NCBI GenBank assembly: GCA_034008185.1
Contig: CM067081.1
Span: 103,363,265 to 103,427,264 of the forward strand
Source: Gorsachius magnificus
Lineage: Eukaryota > Chordata > Aves > Pelecaniformes > Ardeidae
DNA: 64,000 nucleotides
Direction: 5' to 3'
Shown: positions 49,801-63,000 of the stretch, in pieces
Layout: each line of letters opens with the position of its first letter
How positions within the stretch are numbered: position 1 is the stretch's first letter
Notes under the pieces: model-generated
Seen by the model: only the letters and a program-made list of their open reading frames with translations
Database searches by the model: none
Told to the model about the DNA's origin: nothing
Made by a program: the position numbers and the translations under genes

Positions 49801-52800
49801 GCAGTCCTTCCATCCTCAAGTGGGGAGACCAACCTAAACCATTAAAAGCAAGAAGCGCCATTCTTATTGTTTGTTTAAGCTAGTTTTTATATCATGACTT
49901 AAGGGAAACAGTTAAAAAAACCCAAACAAAATCTCCAACGTTTGGGTCAGAACCTGAACCCAAGATCAGATCTGTTGGTTCATTGCTGTGGCGAGCCATA
50001 AGTTACCTTACCTTCACCGGGTTCAGTGAAGCATCACTGATTTCCTTCAGGTGGGGATTTGAGCTAAAAATACTTTTATTTATTTTTCTATTTTCTCATT
50101 TTTTAAAGTTTCCACCTCTCTGATATGAGGGAGGATGATCCTGTAGCCTAAAACATGAAGACGCACCAGTGACGCTTGTACTGCAAGATACTTCGAGGAC
50201 TGGTATCCCACTGCCCTTTGGGGGTGAGAGATCTGGTCGATTTGGCTTCTCCCCCTGGGAGCGACTGCTATAAACCAGCACTGTCCCTGGGTCATCTGTC
50301 TGACACTTCACAGGTGGATAATGTGCCAGCGGGATGTTTATTGCCCAGTAAACCCCATGCTGCTCCCTGCTGTTGCTGCGGCAGGGCAGAGAGGCTTCTG
50401 GCATTCAATGCGCATGCAGCTCCTTTCTATGGAAAGGGAGGGACAGGAGGCAGTCTGGGTTTCAGATGTTCCTGGGCGCCAGCGCTGTGGGAGAAACCCA
50501 CCCTTTCTGCCTCAGAAGATGCCTATCAGGAGGAGCACAGATGCTTGCTCATGGAGCCGATGATGCATCCATCATCATTAGGTTTCCTCTTAGAGAAACC
50601 TTTGCCAGGAGTGTTGCTTTTCCTGTAGTGTTTGTGATTTTGAGTGTATTTTGTGTGTGTGTGTGTTTCTTTCTTAAAGGTACTCTGGTCTCATGCGTGG
50701 AAAGAAATTATGGTTTTGGTGTCTCAATTGGCTGCGAGGATCCCTTTCCCCAGCCTTGGCTTCCCCCAGTCTCTGCAGGTCACTGCTCATACACAGCAGC
50801 CCTTCCTTGCAACCTTCTCCCCTTTCTCCGTTCCCAAAGAAAGAAGTGAGTCAAAAAACCACTGGAAGGAAAGTAACATGGAATAAATAAAAACTTCTTC
50901 CCTCCGCCTCTTCCTGTTGCCCTCTGTTCAAGCACGGTGGCTTTGGAAAGGCTTCTTGCTGGAAGACAGGCTATTTTTGTACTGCTTATGCAGCAGCACA
51001 TTGAGGAACAAAGGAGGAATGAAGCCGCAGGAGAGCAGGCCCACTGAAGGGGAGCCTGAGTGCACTTGACTCAACATTGCTACAGAAGCAGATTTTTCCT
51101 AGAAGCTGCAGCTTCTCCGAAGATATATACGGAGGTGCTCATCCACCGCCCTCAGCCAGCAGAGGCAGGTTGGCTTCTTCCCAGGGCGAACGCAGATCAT
51201 TCAGTCGTGCTCCTCCATCGGCTGGCTCAGAGCAGGAGCCTGCCTCTCCCCATTGACTGGGGAGGAAGCTTCACTGCCGAATTTGATGAGCGCAGTGCGG
51301 AGCAGGAGTGCCTCGGTGCAGGAGTTACGAACATGCAGCCCATGCTGGTCAACATCAGCACGTCCATCTGAGTTACTGGCCTGCAGAGCAACAGAGAAGG
51401 CATCAGTCAGATTTAATCTTATCTCCCTTTCCATGGCTGTCAGAGGCATGGCTCTCCCTCAGTGGAAAAAAAACCCCACCTCCCCAGGACGCATTTTACA
51501 GGCCTGCAGCTACTTGCTCCCTGAGGAATAGCTTATGCAGTAAGTGTAGACTAGGGACAAATAGGTAGAAGTTGTGCACGAGGGTTTTTAGAACTTGAAT
51601 TAAAAAAATAAAAAAGAAAAGCCCTTGGTGCTTGCCAGGGATTTGAGAAGGACTGAGATGGCAGACAACAGCCACTTGGAGTAGCTGGTTGCATTTTAAA
51701 GGGGGAGGGAGGGGGCATCACTGTATGAAAAAAAAGCATCACTGCATGAGCAGAGGCAGTAATTAAGACAAGCCTCCCACGGGTCAGTCCCATGGCCGGG
51801 GTCGGTGGAGCCCACGGGGGACACAGGCTTTGACCGAAGCTTTCCCACGGCTGCGGTGGTCACGGCAGCTACGTCCTAAGCAGGCACTCCGGTTTCTGTT
51901 GCAAGCTGAGTGCAGCCTGCAGCCTGTCCCCCGGGGGGGTACAAGCTCTACCTTCTCTACCTCTCTGTGTGTTTTCATGAAACTTCGAGGAACAACATGG
52001 TTCCTGCAACTGCTGCATCCCTGCGAACTGCAGCTGAGTTTGGCCAACAGTGCAGAGACAACCAGGGGAGACAGACAGACACACCGAGGGACAGAAAACA
52101 ACTAATAATGTTGCAGGCTTGCTTGCTCCCACTTACCTCATGTGTGAATCAGATGTGAGTTACATATTCACGTACAATAATCTTCACACACAGTAAAAAT
52201 GCATGAATACATGACTGCAACACTCAGCTTATATTACTAATTATTAAAAAATGTTGTATAGTCAGTAGCTCTTTAAAACCCTGAAGGCACCACAGCCACT
52301 TCAAGGCGTCAATTACTTTTTCTTTCAAAGATGAAAAAACCTGCTCAGGGCTGAGGTCACGTTTCCAGGTCAGTTCCTGGGCCTCAGCAGTGCCGTCACC
52401 AGGGTGCTGCCTGGGACTCGAGAGGGAGGATGACAAGTTTGCCTTTCTTGGCCCTAATCACCTGAGTGCAAAATACAAACCGCAATGCTTTTAAGAAACC
52501 AACTTTTGGGGTCTCATTTAACAGGCCTGACAGGATTTGAGGTAAGGATGCTCAGTGTAAAATGCTTGTAAAAATTGTTTCCAAGGTGCCAGCATCCCTT
52601 TAAATAGGCTGAGTCTGATCTTCTGTAATTGCCATATAATCCTATCCTTCTAACACGGGATGCACAGGTTAACTAATCGGTTTTCTAATCTGGCTGCGAG
52701 CTAGGCATTTGGTGTCTTCACTCAAAGAGGATTGCAGGTAACTGAATAAAGATGAGGCAGGACTCTCTGAAGATGACACCGTCCATGCAAGCTGCTCTCT

Positions 52801-53329
52801 TGGCAACCACAATTTGAGAAGCAGAAAATATCCAGAGAAAAGATGAGCTGGGAAAAGGAGCAGTTGCCTGAGTACACAGATGCTAGGCTCTCCCAGAATG
52901 CACCAGCACAGACAGAAAAAGCAGAGGATATTTGTTTTATGACATCCTTTCTTCCCCATAATGTTTGGCCATCCTTAAATCATTCTCATGAAAAGTTTGC
53001 CCGAGTATCCCACAAAACAGGCGGTGAGTGGGCTCAGGTGGATGCCACATGCCCGTTTCCTGAAGGGATTGTTCACCACAGGCGTCAGCGAATGCCGTGA
53101 AGATTTTCATCCTCCGGTGCTGTCAGCCTGCACCTTCTCATCACTTATGCATTTGGGTCAGGTGAGGTAGGCAGGGAAGTGCCATCTCCCATCCAGTCAT
53201 GCGTTTGGGTTACAGGGGGAATTCTCCGCCTCAGTCCCTTCCGCAGGCCTCAGGGAGGCTGAGGAGCAGCCGCGCTAACGCAGAGCAGGTCCGCTGAATC
53301 AAACGTGTCTCTCTCCGGTTTTTTTGCAG
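46847..53329. other. Long unique stretch without assigned gene
   Basis: About 6.5 kb with no recognised transposon. A GT run sits at 50652-50666. Frames of 150-170 codons at 48515-49027 and 50176-50849 overlap others in shifted frames and lack domains. A modest CpG concentration occurs at 51780-51905. A-run/C-run junctions lie at 49914-49930 and 51466-51480. Confidence 0.45.
50652..50666. repeat. Short GT microsatellite
   Basis: Seven to eight GT dinucleotide units, short enough to be fairly stable. Confidence 0.8.
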
Positions 53330-53393
53330 GCGAGGAGGCCTTCTGCTTCTGCATCCATTTCCCCTGCCAAGTCACGATGCCCTGTCTGTGAAG
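53330..53393 (+). CDS. Candidate 64-nt exon
   Basis: A very strong acceptor (TCTCTCTCCGGTTTTTTTGCAG, ending at 53329) is followed by 64 open nt and a fair donor, TGAAG|GTACAAT. The in-frame translation is RRPSASASISPAKSRCPVCEG, Ser/Ala-rich and ending in a CPVC pair. The acceptor is the best-looking 3' splice site I found by eye, but the frame is too short to identify and no partner exon was found. It may belong to a non-coding transcript. Confidence 0.22.
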
Positions 53394-53639
53394 GTACAAT
53401 TAATCACTATGGAGACTGTTGCAAAGTTACCAATTTGGGCTCAGTGTTTCAGCTGAGCACTAAGCAACAGGTGCTGGGCGGCTTTTCGGAAACAGCTTTT
53501 TTATTTTGCATGCTGGTGTGCAGTGCCTGAAGGCAAAGGGAGGTTTTCCCCTCCCAGCTAAGAGAAAGTGCACAGGCCAGGTGCTTAGGCAGGATTTTTC
53601 TCAGTCAGAAGAGTCCGTATGACACGGATCAGGTCCCTG

Positions 53640-54340
53640 TCACTGGTGGATGTGGTGAGAGTTGGGGCTCGTTCATCGGAGAAACGGCCGGATTCGTGTT
53701 GATTTAGGAGGTCTCCCATTCTTCATGCTACAGAGCGTTTTAACCCTATAGAAAACCTTGCGCTGCACGTAAAGCCTTGCACTGGATCATTCAGGGAGTC
53801 ATCTCGAAAGGCGGAGAGCTCAGTGGGAGCTGCAGGTACGCAGGGTCCCAGGGTCGGCCTGCAGGGATGGGTGCAGGCAGACCTTGGGTTTCCACGTCAG
53901 GGCTCCCACTCGTGCCTGGACAAGAGACCAGGCAGCCATAGCAGCCCGGGAACATGAAACCTGCCGAGTGAAACACCGTGCCCTTCGGTAGCTGCGGCTC
54001 GCTCGGGTGCGCAGCCCCTGGGGAGCAGCACATGTGTGTCGTTCCCCCCCCCGGTCCCGGCAGGCAATCTGAAAGGCCACACCGCAACCCAGGAAAAAGC
54101 TGGGGCTGGGGGGCGGGGAAGGGAGCATTTGGCTGTCACTTACAGGCACGGTAAGCGTGTTACATGCTCTAAGCACAGCCCCAGGGCCATCTGCCAGCCC
54201 AGCTCCTCGCTCGCAGGCTGGAGCTCGAGCACCTCTCACCTCTCTACCTGTCGCTGCGGGCGCGAGCGGTGCAGTGGTCGGACGCCGCTCTGCCAAGCCC
54301 TGCACGAACTCATCTCGGAGCTGAGACTAGCACATACCTT
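53640..54340. promoter_or_regulatory. CpG-rich block, candidate CpG island
   Basis: Roughly 35 CpGs are visible between about 53,820 and 54,320, with clusters such as GGCTCGCTCGGGTGCGC and GCTGCGGGCGCGAGCG. The density far exceeds the window background. It could be the promoter of an unannotated transcript on either strand. A donor-like CACG|GTAAGC occurs at about 54150 on the plus strand. The 161-codon minus-strand frame across it has no recognised domain. CR1 copy 4 starts within a few tens of bases of its right edge. Confidence 0.35.
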
Positions 54341-54351
54341 AGGCACGTGAG

Positions 54352-55035
54352 TCATAGAATCACAGAATCGTTTAGGTTGGAAAAGCCCTTTAAGATCATC
54401 AAGTCCAACCATTAAGCTAACCCTGCCATCCCATCACTAAACCCTAGCCCTAAGCACCTCATCTGCCCACCTTTTAAGTACCTCAGGGATGGGGACTCAA
54501 CCACTTCCCTGGGCAGCCCGTTCCAGTGCTTGACAACCCTTTTATTGAAAAACCTTTTCCAAATGTCCAACCTAAACCTCCCCTGGCACAACTTGAGGCC
54601 ATTTCCCCTCGTCCTATCGCCTGTTACCAGGGAGAAGAGACCGACCCCCACCTGGCTACAGCCTCCTGTCAGGCAGCTGTAGAGGGCCATAAGGTCTCCC
54701 CTCAGCCTCCTCTTCTCCAGGCTGAACAACCCCAGTTCCCTCAGCCGCTCCTCGTCAGACTTGTGCTCCAGACCCCTCACCAGCTTCATTGCCCTTCTCT
54801 GGACACGCTCCAGCACTTCAATGTCCTTCTTGTAAAATGAGGGGCCCAGAACTGAACACAGAATTCGAGGTACGGCCTCACCAGTGCCGAGTACAGGGGC
54901 AGGATCACTTCCCCACTCCTGCTGGCCACACTGTTCCTGATACAAGCCAGGATGCTCTTGGCCACCTTGGCCACCTGGGCACACTGCAGAGTCCTTTCCT
55001 GGTGCCCCAGCATGGGCAAACAGGGGGGCCTGCAC
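54352..55035 (-). mobile_element. CR1 LINE, 5'-truncated (copy 4)
   Basis: The minus-strand CR1 has its tail at 54352 (TCATAGAATCACAGAATCG on the plus strand) and its ORF2 remnant reading leftward from about 55,020. Segments [38 protein letters not shown] and [20 protein letters not shown] are clear. At least two frame breaks are visible. One follows FWAPH near 54,840. The other is a 1-nt loss at about 54,484, where copies 1 and 2 read CCTCCAGGG and this copy reads CCTCAGGG. Its 3' protein end ([20 protein letters not shown]) differs from copies 1 and 2, suggesting another subfamily or greater age. It is non-functional. Confidence 0.95.
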
Positions 55036-56974
55036 TCAGCTGTAGGTAGTTTAAAGCTTCCTTCTGGAAAGCAAACCTAAATATGTCATCTTTTCCATTT
55101 GGAAAAGAGACCACAGCTCTGCGAAAAAGAAAATTCGGAGCATTCATGGGATTTGCCAGATCAGAGACAAACGGCACTAAACTGCTGGCAGCTCCTGGCT
55201 GAATTCGCACAGGTGGCCCTGCCCCATCCCTGCCCCCTCAGCAAGTCCGCCTGATGTCAGACCCGGAGGAGAAGGGGAATGACAACCGTGGCTAACAACT
55301 GCACGGATTTATGCATCAAATGCGCTGCGCGTTTCAGCAGCCTTGGAGGAGCTGAATCTACAGCCTGACAGGCACTCTGTGGTACAGCAGCGATGAGTAA
55401 CAGTGTCCGGAGGCACGCTGGGATAGCAAGGCAAGCGATTTTTAACCAGGTGCTGCTGATGCAAAGCCGTCAGCACAGCTCCACGTGAAACTCCCAGTGC
55501 AGTCGAAGGTTCGCATCCTCACCCAGCCACCAGGAAAGGACAGAGGGGTCACATCCAGGTGCATCCATGGATGAAATATCTAAATTAAATGCTGTGGAAG
55601 GGGCCCTTGGGGTGTGGTAATATTATTATCCTTGTAATGCACAAGACAACCTGCCCTATTCTAGGGCTCTGCTTCGCCCCAGTTCCATTACTGTACACGT
55701 ACAGTAAAGACAGCTGACGTAGACCCTGAAAAATTGCCCCCCTCCCCTTTCCCAGTGTTTTTTTGATAGGACAGACACACTGAAATACCTGTCCATGGTG
55801 CCACTGTGCAGTTTTGGCTATGAGATGTACTGAACACCTCCCAGAGGAGATACTGTGGAGCCCACCCTCTCCTGCTTGCACCCAGAGGCACCAAAGCCCT
55901 TAGGGACGCACATGTCTGTGTGATTTAATGTGGCTCTTGCAGCTGCTCTGCCTGGGCTAGGCTTGAGCCAGTCTCCAGGCAGCCCTGCCTGGTGGGGCCC
56001 CCCCATTTCAGCTCCCTGGCCACCCTTCAGGTGTTGCACCAGCCCCCAAAACTCCAAGGGAGAAACTCCAGCCAAACTGAGTGTTGCGGAGCAAGTACTG
56101 AAAGGTTTGCTGGTTCAGCAGAGAAACCCAAAACACAGCTGCTGGAAAGGATAAGGCATGCTTTTAAAAGCATCAGTTCCAGCTATTTTCTGAGCTCAGG
56201 AAGGGGAAAGGTTAGAACTGGTTTCAGTTTTGGGAAAAGCACCAGATGCCTTCTCATTTTATCTCAATCCATGCTCTCAGACTTGGGCTGTATGTCACTG
56301 GTGCTGTGGTAGCCCCAGAAGACCACGGGGCTTTGCCCTGCTATGTGTCCCTTCAAAATAACAAAGTTACACGGTCATCAAAACTGGCCTAAAAGAGGTC
56401 TGGGACAGCAAGAGCAGAGTTGTCTGTTTTTAATGCTGCAGTCAGCAAAACCCCCATGGTTTCCCCTATTTCTCTGCAGTTTGTCCTCAGTTTAAAAAAC
56501 GTTTATTTTATGAAGCTGCACTGCTTTATTATGGGGAAAAAAACCCCAACCAAATTATAATTATTTACCCCTACTTCTGCACATGATATTCTCTTAGCTA
56601 CAGAGCATCATCCAGGACACGTTTCGGCAGCTTCATATTCCTAAACACTCTCACTGCCCCAGCATCAGCGTCTTTTCACCTGGGCCTTTGCACCCCGCCA
56701 TTTAGCCTAGCTGCAGTGTAGCCTCTGGCCAAGTCTCGAGGCTGCAGAAATGTATAACAGCAGATTAAAACCGTTCAGATTTGCTTGTAAGAGGCTCGGG
56801 CCAGAAGTCTTGGTGACCTGGCACAGTTATCACCGCACACTGACGGAGCATGGCCCCATTCCTGGCAACTGCGGTGACACCTTTGCCCAAGCTTGCCATG
56901 TCCCCATTCTCCCATGCATGAGGAAGAGATTCTCCTGCCTCTGGGGCTGTGGATGTGAAAGGTTGAGCAGGTTT
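55036..56974. other. Unique non-coding sequence
   Basis: No recognised genes or transposons. It includes a perfect 9-bp inverted repeat with a 2-bp spacer at 55688-55707 and an A-run/CCCCAACC junction at 56537-56554. Confidence 0.5.
55688..55707. repeat. Near-perfect 20-bp palindrome
   Basis: TTACTGTAC and GTACAGTAA are exact reverse complements separated by AC. It could be a dimer binding site or a small cruciform; no further support. Confidence 0.7.
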
Positions 56975-57083
56975 TAGACTAGACTAGACTAGACTAGACT
57001 CATTTCAGTTGGAAGGGACCTACAAGGATCATCTTGTCCAACTGCCCAACCACTTCAGGGCTGACCCAGTTAAAGGATGTTTT
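56975..57083 (-). mobile_element. CR1 3' fragment with TAGAC-type tail
   Basis: TAGACTAGACTAGACTAGAC repeats (56975-57000) are followed by CATTTCAGTTGGAAGGGACC, then TACAAGGATCATCTTGTCC and CACTTCAGGGCTGACC. This is the antisense 3' end of a CR1 subfamily with a pentanucleotide tail, distinct from the octamer-tailed copies elsewhere in the window. Only about 80 bp of body remains after 5' truncation. Confidence 0.85.
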
Positions 57084-60000
57084 ACTACGAAGGCTGAGGC
57101 AGACCCGTTGCTGAAGCCAGCACGTGCAGCTTTGTGCGCTTTCACATCTGGAATCTACCTGCATGTTTAAATGAAGAAACAGGCCTTGGATTTCTGTTTA
57201 TGAGCCATCAGGAAAGGTCCCACCTGGGAGCAAAGCACCTGAGGGTGCCGTTCTGCAGGACCTCAGGCTGTTGCAGGGGCTGCCCCAGCTGGTCGGGTCA
57301 CAGGCACCCCCACTCCCTCCATGTGCTCCTGTCCCCTCTCCAATGTGAGAAAGTACATGGGCTTGGGGGAGCTGAAAACCAGCCCAGCAAATAAGTTAAT
57401 TATTTTTCAGCTGGGTCACCTCCTGAGGCCACTCTGCCACGTGTCGGAAAACCAGCCCCAGGGTGGGAGCAGGCAGAAAGAGGCCAGCAGAGCCAGAGGA
57501 GGGTGGTGGGCAAGAGAAGAAAGGGGTGGATGGTCCAGCCACAGCCTCAGTTTTGTGAGGTTCCAGCTGCGGGAGAGCTGCCCCTTGCTCCTTGTCTTCG
57601 CTCCACCAATTTAGTGCGGTGACTCTTGGAGAAAGCACAACTTGCCTGCCTTTGCTGAGATGGTTTCTGCTGTGCTGTTGCAGCACATAGCCACGAACAC
57701 AGGACTTACCCATGAACACCGGTATGTAGCAGAGTATGGGGTAAAGTTAGATTTTCCCTCCTAACACACAAAATAAGCCCAAATGAGGGAGCTCTACCTG
57801 GCTCTGTGCTAATAAAGCAGGCATCCAGCAGATTTTATCCCAAAGTCATGTGTGCTCAGCTGTAAATGAAATCTTTCCTCCTTTCCTTTCGGGACACCCA
57901 TCTCCAGGGGAAGTGTCACTTACTGACTTTTCCTTTGGCACTTCCCGGGCTCCCTTTGCCTCCGGTTGCCCTGAGGCAGCACTGTTCCACAGGAATGATG
58001 CAGTTTGGTGGCCTCTCCCAAGGCCGAGCTGCAAGCCCATGGCTGGGGAAATGGTAAATACTGCCCCATGGAAGCTGCCGAAAACCACACAGGAAACCTG
58101 CTTGCTCCAAGGACTGTTTTAGCTGTGGCAAAGAGCAGGAGAGTCCCATCGGAGAGCTGGCCCCCTGGGCTCCTGCCGCCAGCCCGTGCTCCCAAAACAG
58201 GGTCCCCTCCACCTTCCTCCTTGCCCTCAGCTGGTTCCCAGAGCTGGCACCTGAAGCCCAAAGGCCACCTTCTCCTGCAGAGACCGCCTGCTGAGCGGCA
58301 GAATGGAGGCTTGTTCTCTTTCCCTCCTCTCCTCTTCAGAGGTGCTTGACGAAGCAATGTTAAAATGTTGGCTGCAACACCCACTATGCCATTGTTTTCA
58401 TAAATAAAGGCTGGGTTTGCAACTTGCAATTTTGCTGCGTGCTTAAGTAACTAAATAAGAAGGTTTGCGCTGTGCGTGGTTGTTAAGAAGGTAAGCCTTA
58501 AACTCATCGTAAAAAGCCTGAAGTTTTTATCAATAGCCCTGGGGTTCAAAGTAAAATCTAATTAATCCATAAACTGTCACAAATTGGTGGCCTCGGCAGG
58601 GACTGAGGAGCTAAGCACCCATTTAAGACATTTTCTGTTGGGATTGCTAACTCCTCCATTCAGAAGCCATGCTGTGAAAATGGACTTTCTCACCCTTCTA
58701 CAATTGTTTTGCACTAACCTTTTCCTTGATTGCTCTTTGGAAAGTGATAATCAATAAATGTAAGAGAGGAACTTTTGCTGGGGGAGTTACAGCAAGTGCC
58801 CTGATTGAAACGTTAGGGCAGAAGAGCCTCCTGGTTTTATGGACGTCCTCTCTGGGGGAGCTTTTGCTCCACGTTACCTTCAAGGGTGGCTTCATGTTTC
58901 CCCGCTCCCAAACCGCGATGGTGGCCTTTTGCAGGATGAGCTCCAAGGCCTGTGGGTGCTGCTTGGAGGGCTTCCCACCGATGCTGCTGGGTGCTGATCG
59001 CATGCAGCAAGATCACGTCAGAAACTTGTCTCATCCTTCAAAACCCTCAGCAGCTCCATATCCCACTCCCAGCTTTCACTCAGCTGTGAAACTCACTCAG
59101 CCACCCCCTGCCCCCCAAAATCCCTTGCTCCTGCAGTGCCAGGGTCTCAGGGGAAGGGTCTTTGGGGAATCGAGCTGGTAAAACAACCCAGCCTCCTCTC
59201 AAAAATCTTCCCACCGCCGTTTTTCAAAGACTTATGGTCTGGTCTGATGTGGGTGGCTCTCACAGGGATGGACAGACCACTTCCTGGCACAAAGGCCACC
59301 CGCTGGCACATGGAAGGCTTTCTGGGGAAGGGTTTGGTACTCTGAGAGCTGCTCAAAGACAGAGGCTGTAAGAACTTGTGAACCCAGCAATCGCAAATCT
59401 GTATCCCTCCCTCCCCAATGCCCTGTCCTCAGAAGAGACAAATATTTTAGCTGAATTAGACGAGTGTTTTAAAAGTGGAGCCTGGCAACAGGCACCAAAA
59501 CCCCCCTGTAATTTCCAGCAGCTTAATGCGTTGGCGTGTCAGGCCCTGCCCGATAGCCTGGCACATGGACACGAGCTTTGTTGCATGAGCAGCCAAGTAA
59601 TTTCTGCTATCAGGTAAATGTCTCACACATTGGATGTCAGTACGTGCCGGATACCCCCCGCAATATCACTCAAGTCAACGTGGGGCAAAAAATGTATTTC
59701 TGTCACAGATCCCAGATCAGTTTGTCCATCTGCCCATCCGTCAGTCTTCTGAACAATGTCTGAGCCCTCCTGGGTGCTTTCAACCAAAGGAGGTCTCAGA
59801 ATCTGATGTTTTCACAGATTTTATGAGGATTGGTGACCAGGTAGAGTAAACCCAGATCAGCTCAGCAGGACGCACAGGAAACACGGGTCCAAGTCCACAC
59901 ACGGGCAAGTCGGAAACACATTTTCTGGGGGCAGGCAGAGATGGCAGGAAAAGAAAACCTTTTATCTAACAGCCATCCCTACGCTAGAAGCACAAGCCTG

Positions 60001-63000
60001 TTTCCTTCTGTGAAACAGAAAGAGGGAAGCTATTTTGAAATAAAGCCTCTCGTAGCTTTTCTTTTTTTTGTTTTAGATGGAGTCTATCTTTTCTGGTTGC
60101 AGGAAATACAACAAATGGGGGCATTTTTACATTTATAGTCCTACAAACATTAATAAATATATTTCTTTATGATCTATACCTCAAACATGCAGTAGTCCTG
60201 TTTTTAGATATTAACCAAAATTTTCCAACAAGCTTACAGCTTGCCCTTCACCAATAAACCTCTTCTTATTTCTTCTCTCTGGGGCATTTCACTGCCCTGG
60301 CACCAGCAGGCAGACAGAAGAGGTGCTCAGGTGAACCCCAAAACCTACTCTTCGCTCTGTGCTGATGCCCTTTGTTCCTAACAGCAGCTAACCATCCGTA
60401 CCTCAGTACGGAAAGCACCATATTTTGGGCTTCTTTCGATATTAAACATTGAAGAGACTCAAAATTATTTCACCTGTCTCCCCCTACATGCATCTGCAAG
60501 CCATGTTTGTGAAAGACAATTACAGGCAATGCAACCATGGCCCAGGAAACAGACAGCCATGTGCGTGGCTTAGGAGCCGACGCTCAAGCAGCTCCCTCGA
60601 TGGAAGACCTGCAAGTAAGAGGCTCGCTGACTTCTGAGGGAGCACGTTTCTCTCAATGAGGAAGCGGTGACATGAAGTTGAACCCTCTCCCAGTATTCCC
60701 CCACGTGATTCCTGCCGGAGACTGCCTCCGATGCAAACATGTCAAGTAGCCAGGCGGCAGGGAGCTTGCTGAAAGGCGGGAGGAGTCACACCTATTCAGG
60801 AATTTGCTACAGGGCTGCGGTTTCTGCACGTGAGTGATTTGTAGCTCGCCATCCACAGAGCTATGATAACTTTTTAATGGGAAAAACAGGCCCCGGTGCT
60901 GTACCTAGAACTTTTGTTATGCTCCAGGGAAGCTATCTGGAGGGGGAAACAAAAGAGAAAACTGACCACCGAGTGTTAAAAAAAAAAAAGCAGGGAAGAG
61001 GCAGGCAAGCTCCAAACTACTGCACCCAGCAATAGCGTCCCTGAAATTTCTGCTTACTTCTCGAGAAGCGAGGCCCTTACGAGCTTGGGGTGCTTCAAAC
61101 AGTAAAGCTTAGAGCTTAATTACAAATGAACACATGAAGGGACAGCTTCCTCTCGGGCTGCAGGTTTTTCTCACACTAGCTGTGGAGGGGGGTGTATCTG
61201 CGCCACCCTAAAACTCCCTTACGGCAAGCAGCAGCCCTGGACCCAGCCACAGACCCCGAGTTTACCCACCAGCCTCCCACGCTGCCGTTTTATGCACAGT
61301 CTGCCTGGCAGGAGTACAGCAAAGCTGTACTGACCACCGAGTCTTTTTCCTCCCTCCTTTCCCCGCTTCCATACATTAACTGCTGGCACATTGCTGGCCT
61401 GGGCAGATTGGTGCTGGGCTGTCCCCAGGGAGCGGCTGACAAACCATCCTAGTGGTGCACTGCAGACTTAAAAGTCTCCTGCAAACCTGACCCAACCATT
61501 TTGCAGCTACACACCAAGGGATTTTGTTGCAAAGATCAAGTGATGCCAAGTGCAAAAGTATGAAAGTGACAGTTACTTCTAGGATTTGTAAACCTAAAAT
61601 ACTTGAGAATTTTAACATTTATCAGCCCATTTGCAGGACAACTACAAAGACCAACACCTTTAGCAATAGATGCTGTTTTGTGTTTTGCTGAATAAATTTG
61701 ACACCTACTTTTCCAGGCAGAAGTGACTGAACAAAATCCCTTTATCGCTATGGATCCTGAACTGCTGCCCAGCCATCAGTGTGCAAAACCCTCTTTAAGT
61801 GCTTCTCAGCTGCTCCATTGACTCCATGGGGTTCTGCACGTCAACAGCACCTCAGAAAGGTCCCATAAAGCCACGGTGCTTCCATCTTTCTTCCAAAAGC
61901 TCAGCAGTCCTCTTTTCCCCAGTGCACAACCTGAGGCATAAGGCGTATTTTCAGATCTATCAAGCAGGTTCATTATGGGCTCGGTGCCAAGCCCATTGCA
62001 AACACCAGAAAAAGACCTCAGCTGATTTTGGAGGTCTTTGGATCGGTTGTTCTAGGAAACAGGTTTGTACAAAGGTAGGAGGAGGAAGAAACAGTACTTA
62101 AAAGAACTGCAGGATCAGCAACAACAGAAATGCTCCAGCTGAAGCTGCAAGGTCAATCGCCAGTTTGCACGGCTGTGCCAAGCTTAGCAAAGGCAGGCCT
62201 CGTCCCTACAACTTGAAGACATTAATTCTGGAGGTGCAGAAAGCTGATCAGCAAACGCTGCCGTTTGTATCGGGGGTGACTTCCTCTGGCTGTCGGAAAG
62301 CTGGGCTCTCATCTGAACTGGCTGACCCTACTCCTTCCCTCCCATCTGGATACAGCTATGCGTTGCTGAGGAGCAATTTGTTCCCATTGTTCTGGACCTC
62401 TGTTTGAAGGTGGGACGAACTGGAGATGATACTTACTGGCCTCCACTGGCGACAAACAGAGCTTGGGTAATGACCGGAGACTAGATGCCTGACTTGCACA
62501 GGGCTAATTTTAAGCAAGGGAAATCCCACCTTGTGCCTTTTGGCTCCCTTGGGGTTCACAGGCAAGTCAGCAGCCAGATTCTAAGGGACAGTCTTTGATG
62601 GGTGAGGGTAAAGGTGCTGGCAATCCTCTTGTCACCTCACCGTCCTGCTGGTTGTTTTTGTACCTAGGTAATCCTTGCTACACAGTGACCTGGCAAACAA
62701 AGTCAGCAGTCCATGGCAATCTTGTTCAAAAAGTACATATATTTAATAATGATAACAAATACATTTTTTCCCCTGGAATTTCCACTACTGTATTTCAGTA
62801 AGTCCCTTCTACGGTCACTGCAGTTTGACTGTACATAGCTACTGTCTAAGCTGGATACATGGTTATGTTTTAGCAGTGTCGTACTCATATATTCTCTATA
62901 AATATAATAAAAGATTTAACATTTCTGTTTTCATTCTGATTCTTACACATATTTACTGGGTTTTCACAAAAAATACATGTCTCTTTCCTGCCTCCCCCAA

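Noticed and set aside
53820..54305. 161-codon minus-strand frame in the CpG-rich block
   Set aside because: Open because of high GC content; composition is Arg/Ala/Pro/Cys with no recognised motif.
58403..58408. AATAAA as a gene 3' end (also at 30671 and 63018)
   Set aside because: The hexamer is common by chance in AT-rich DNA and no upstream exon or coding end supports a transcript.
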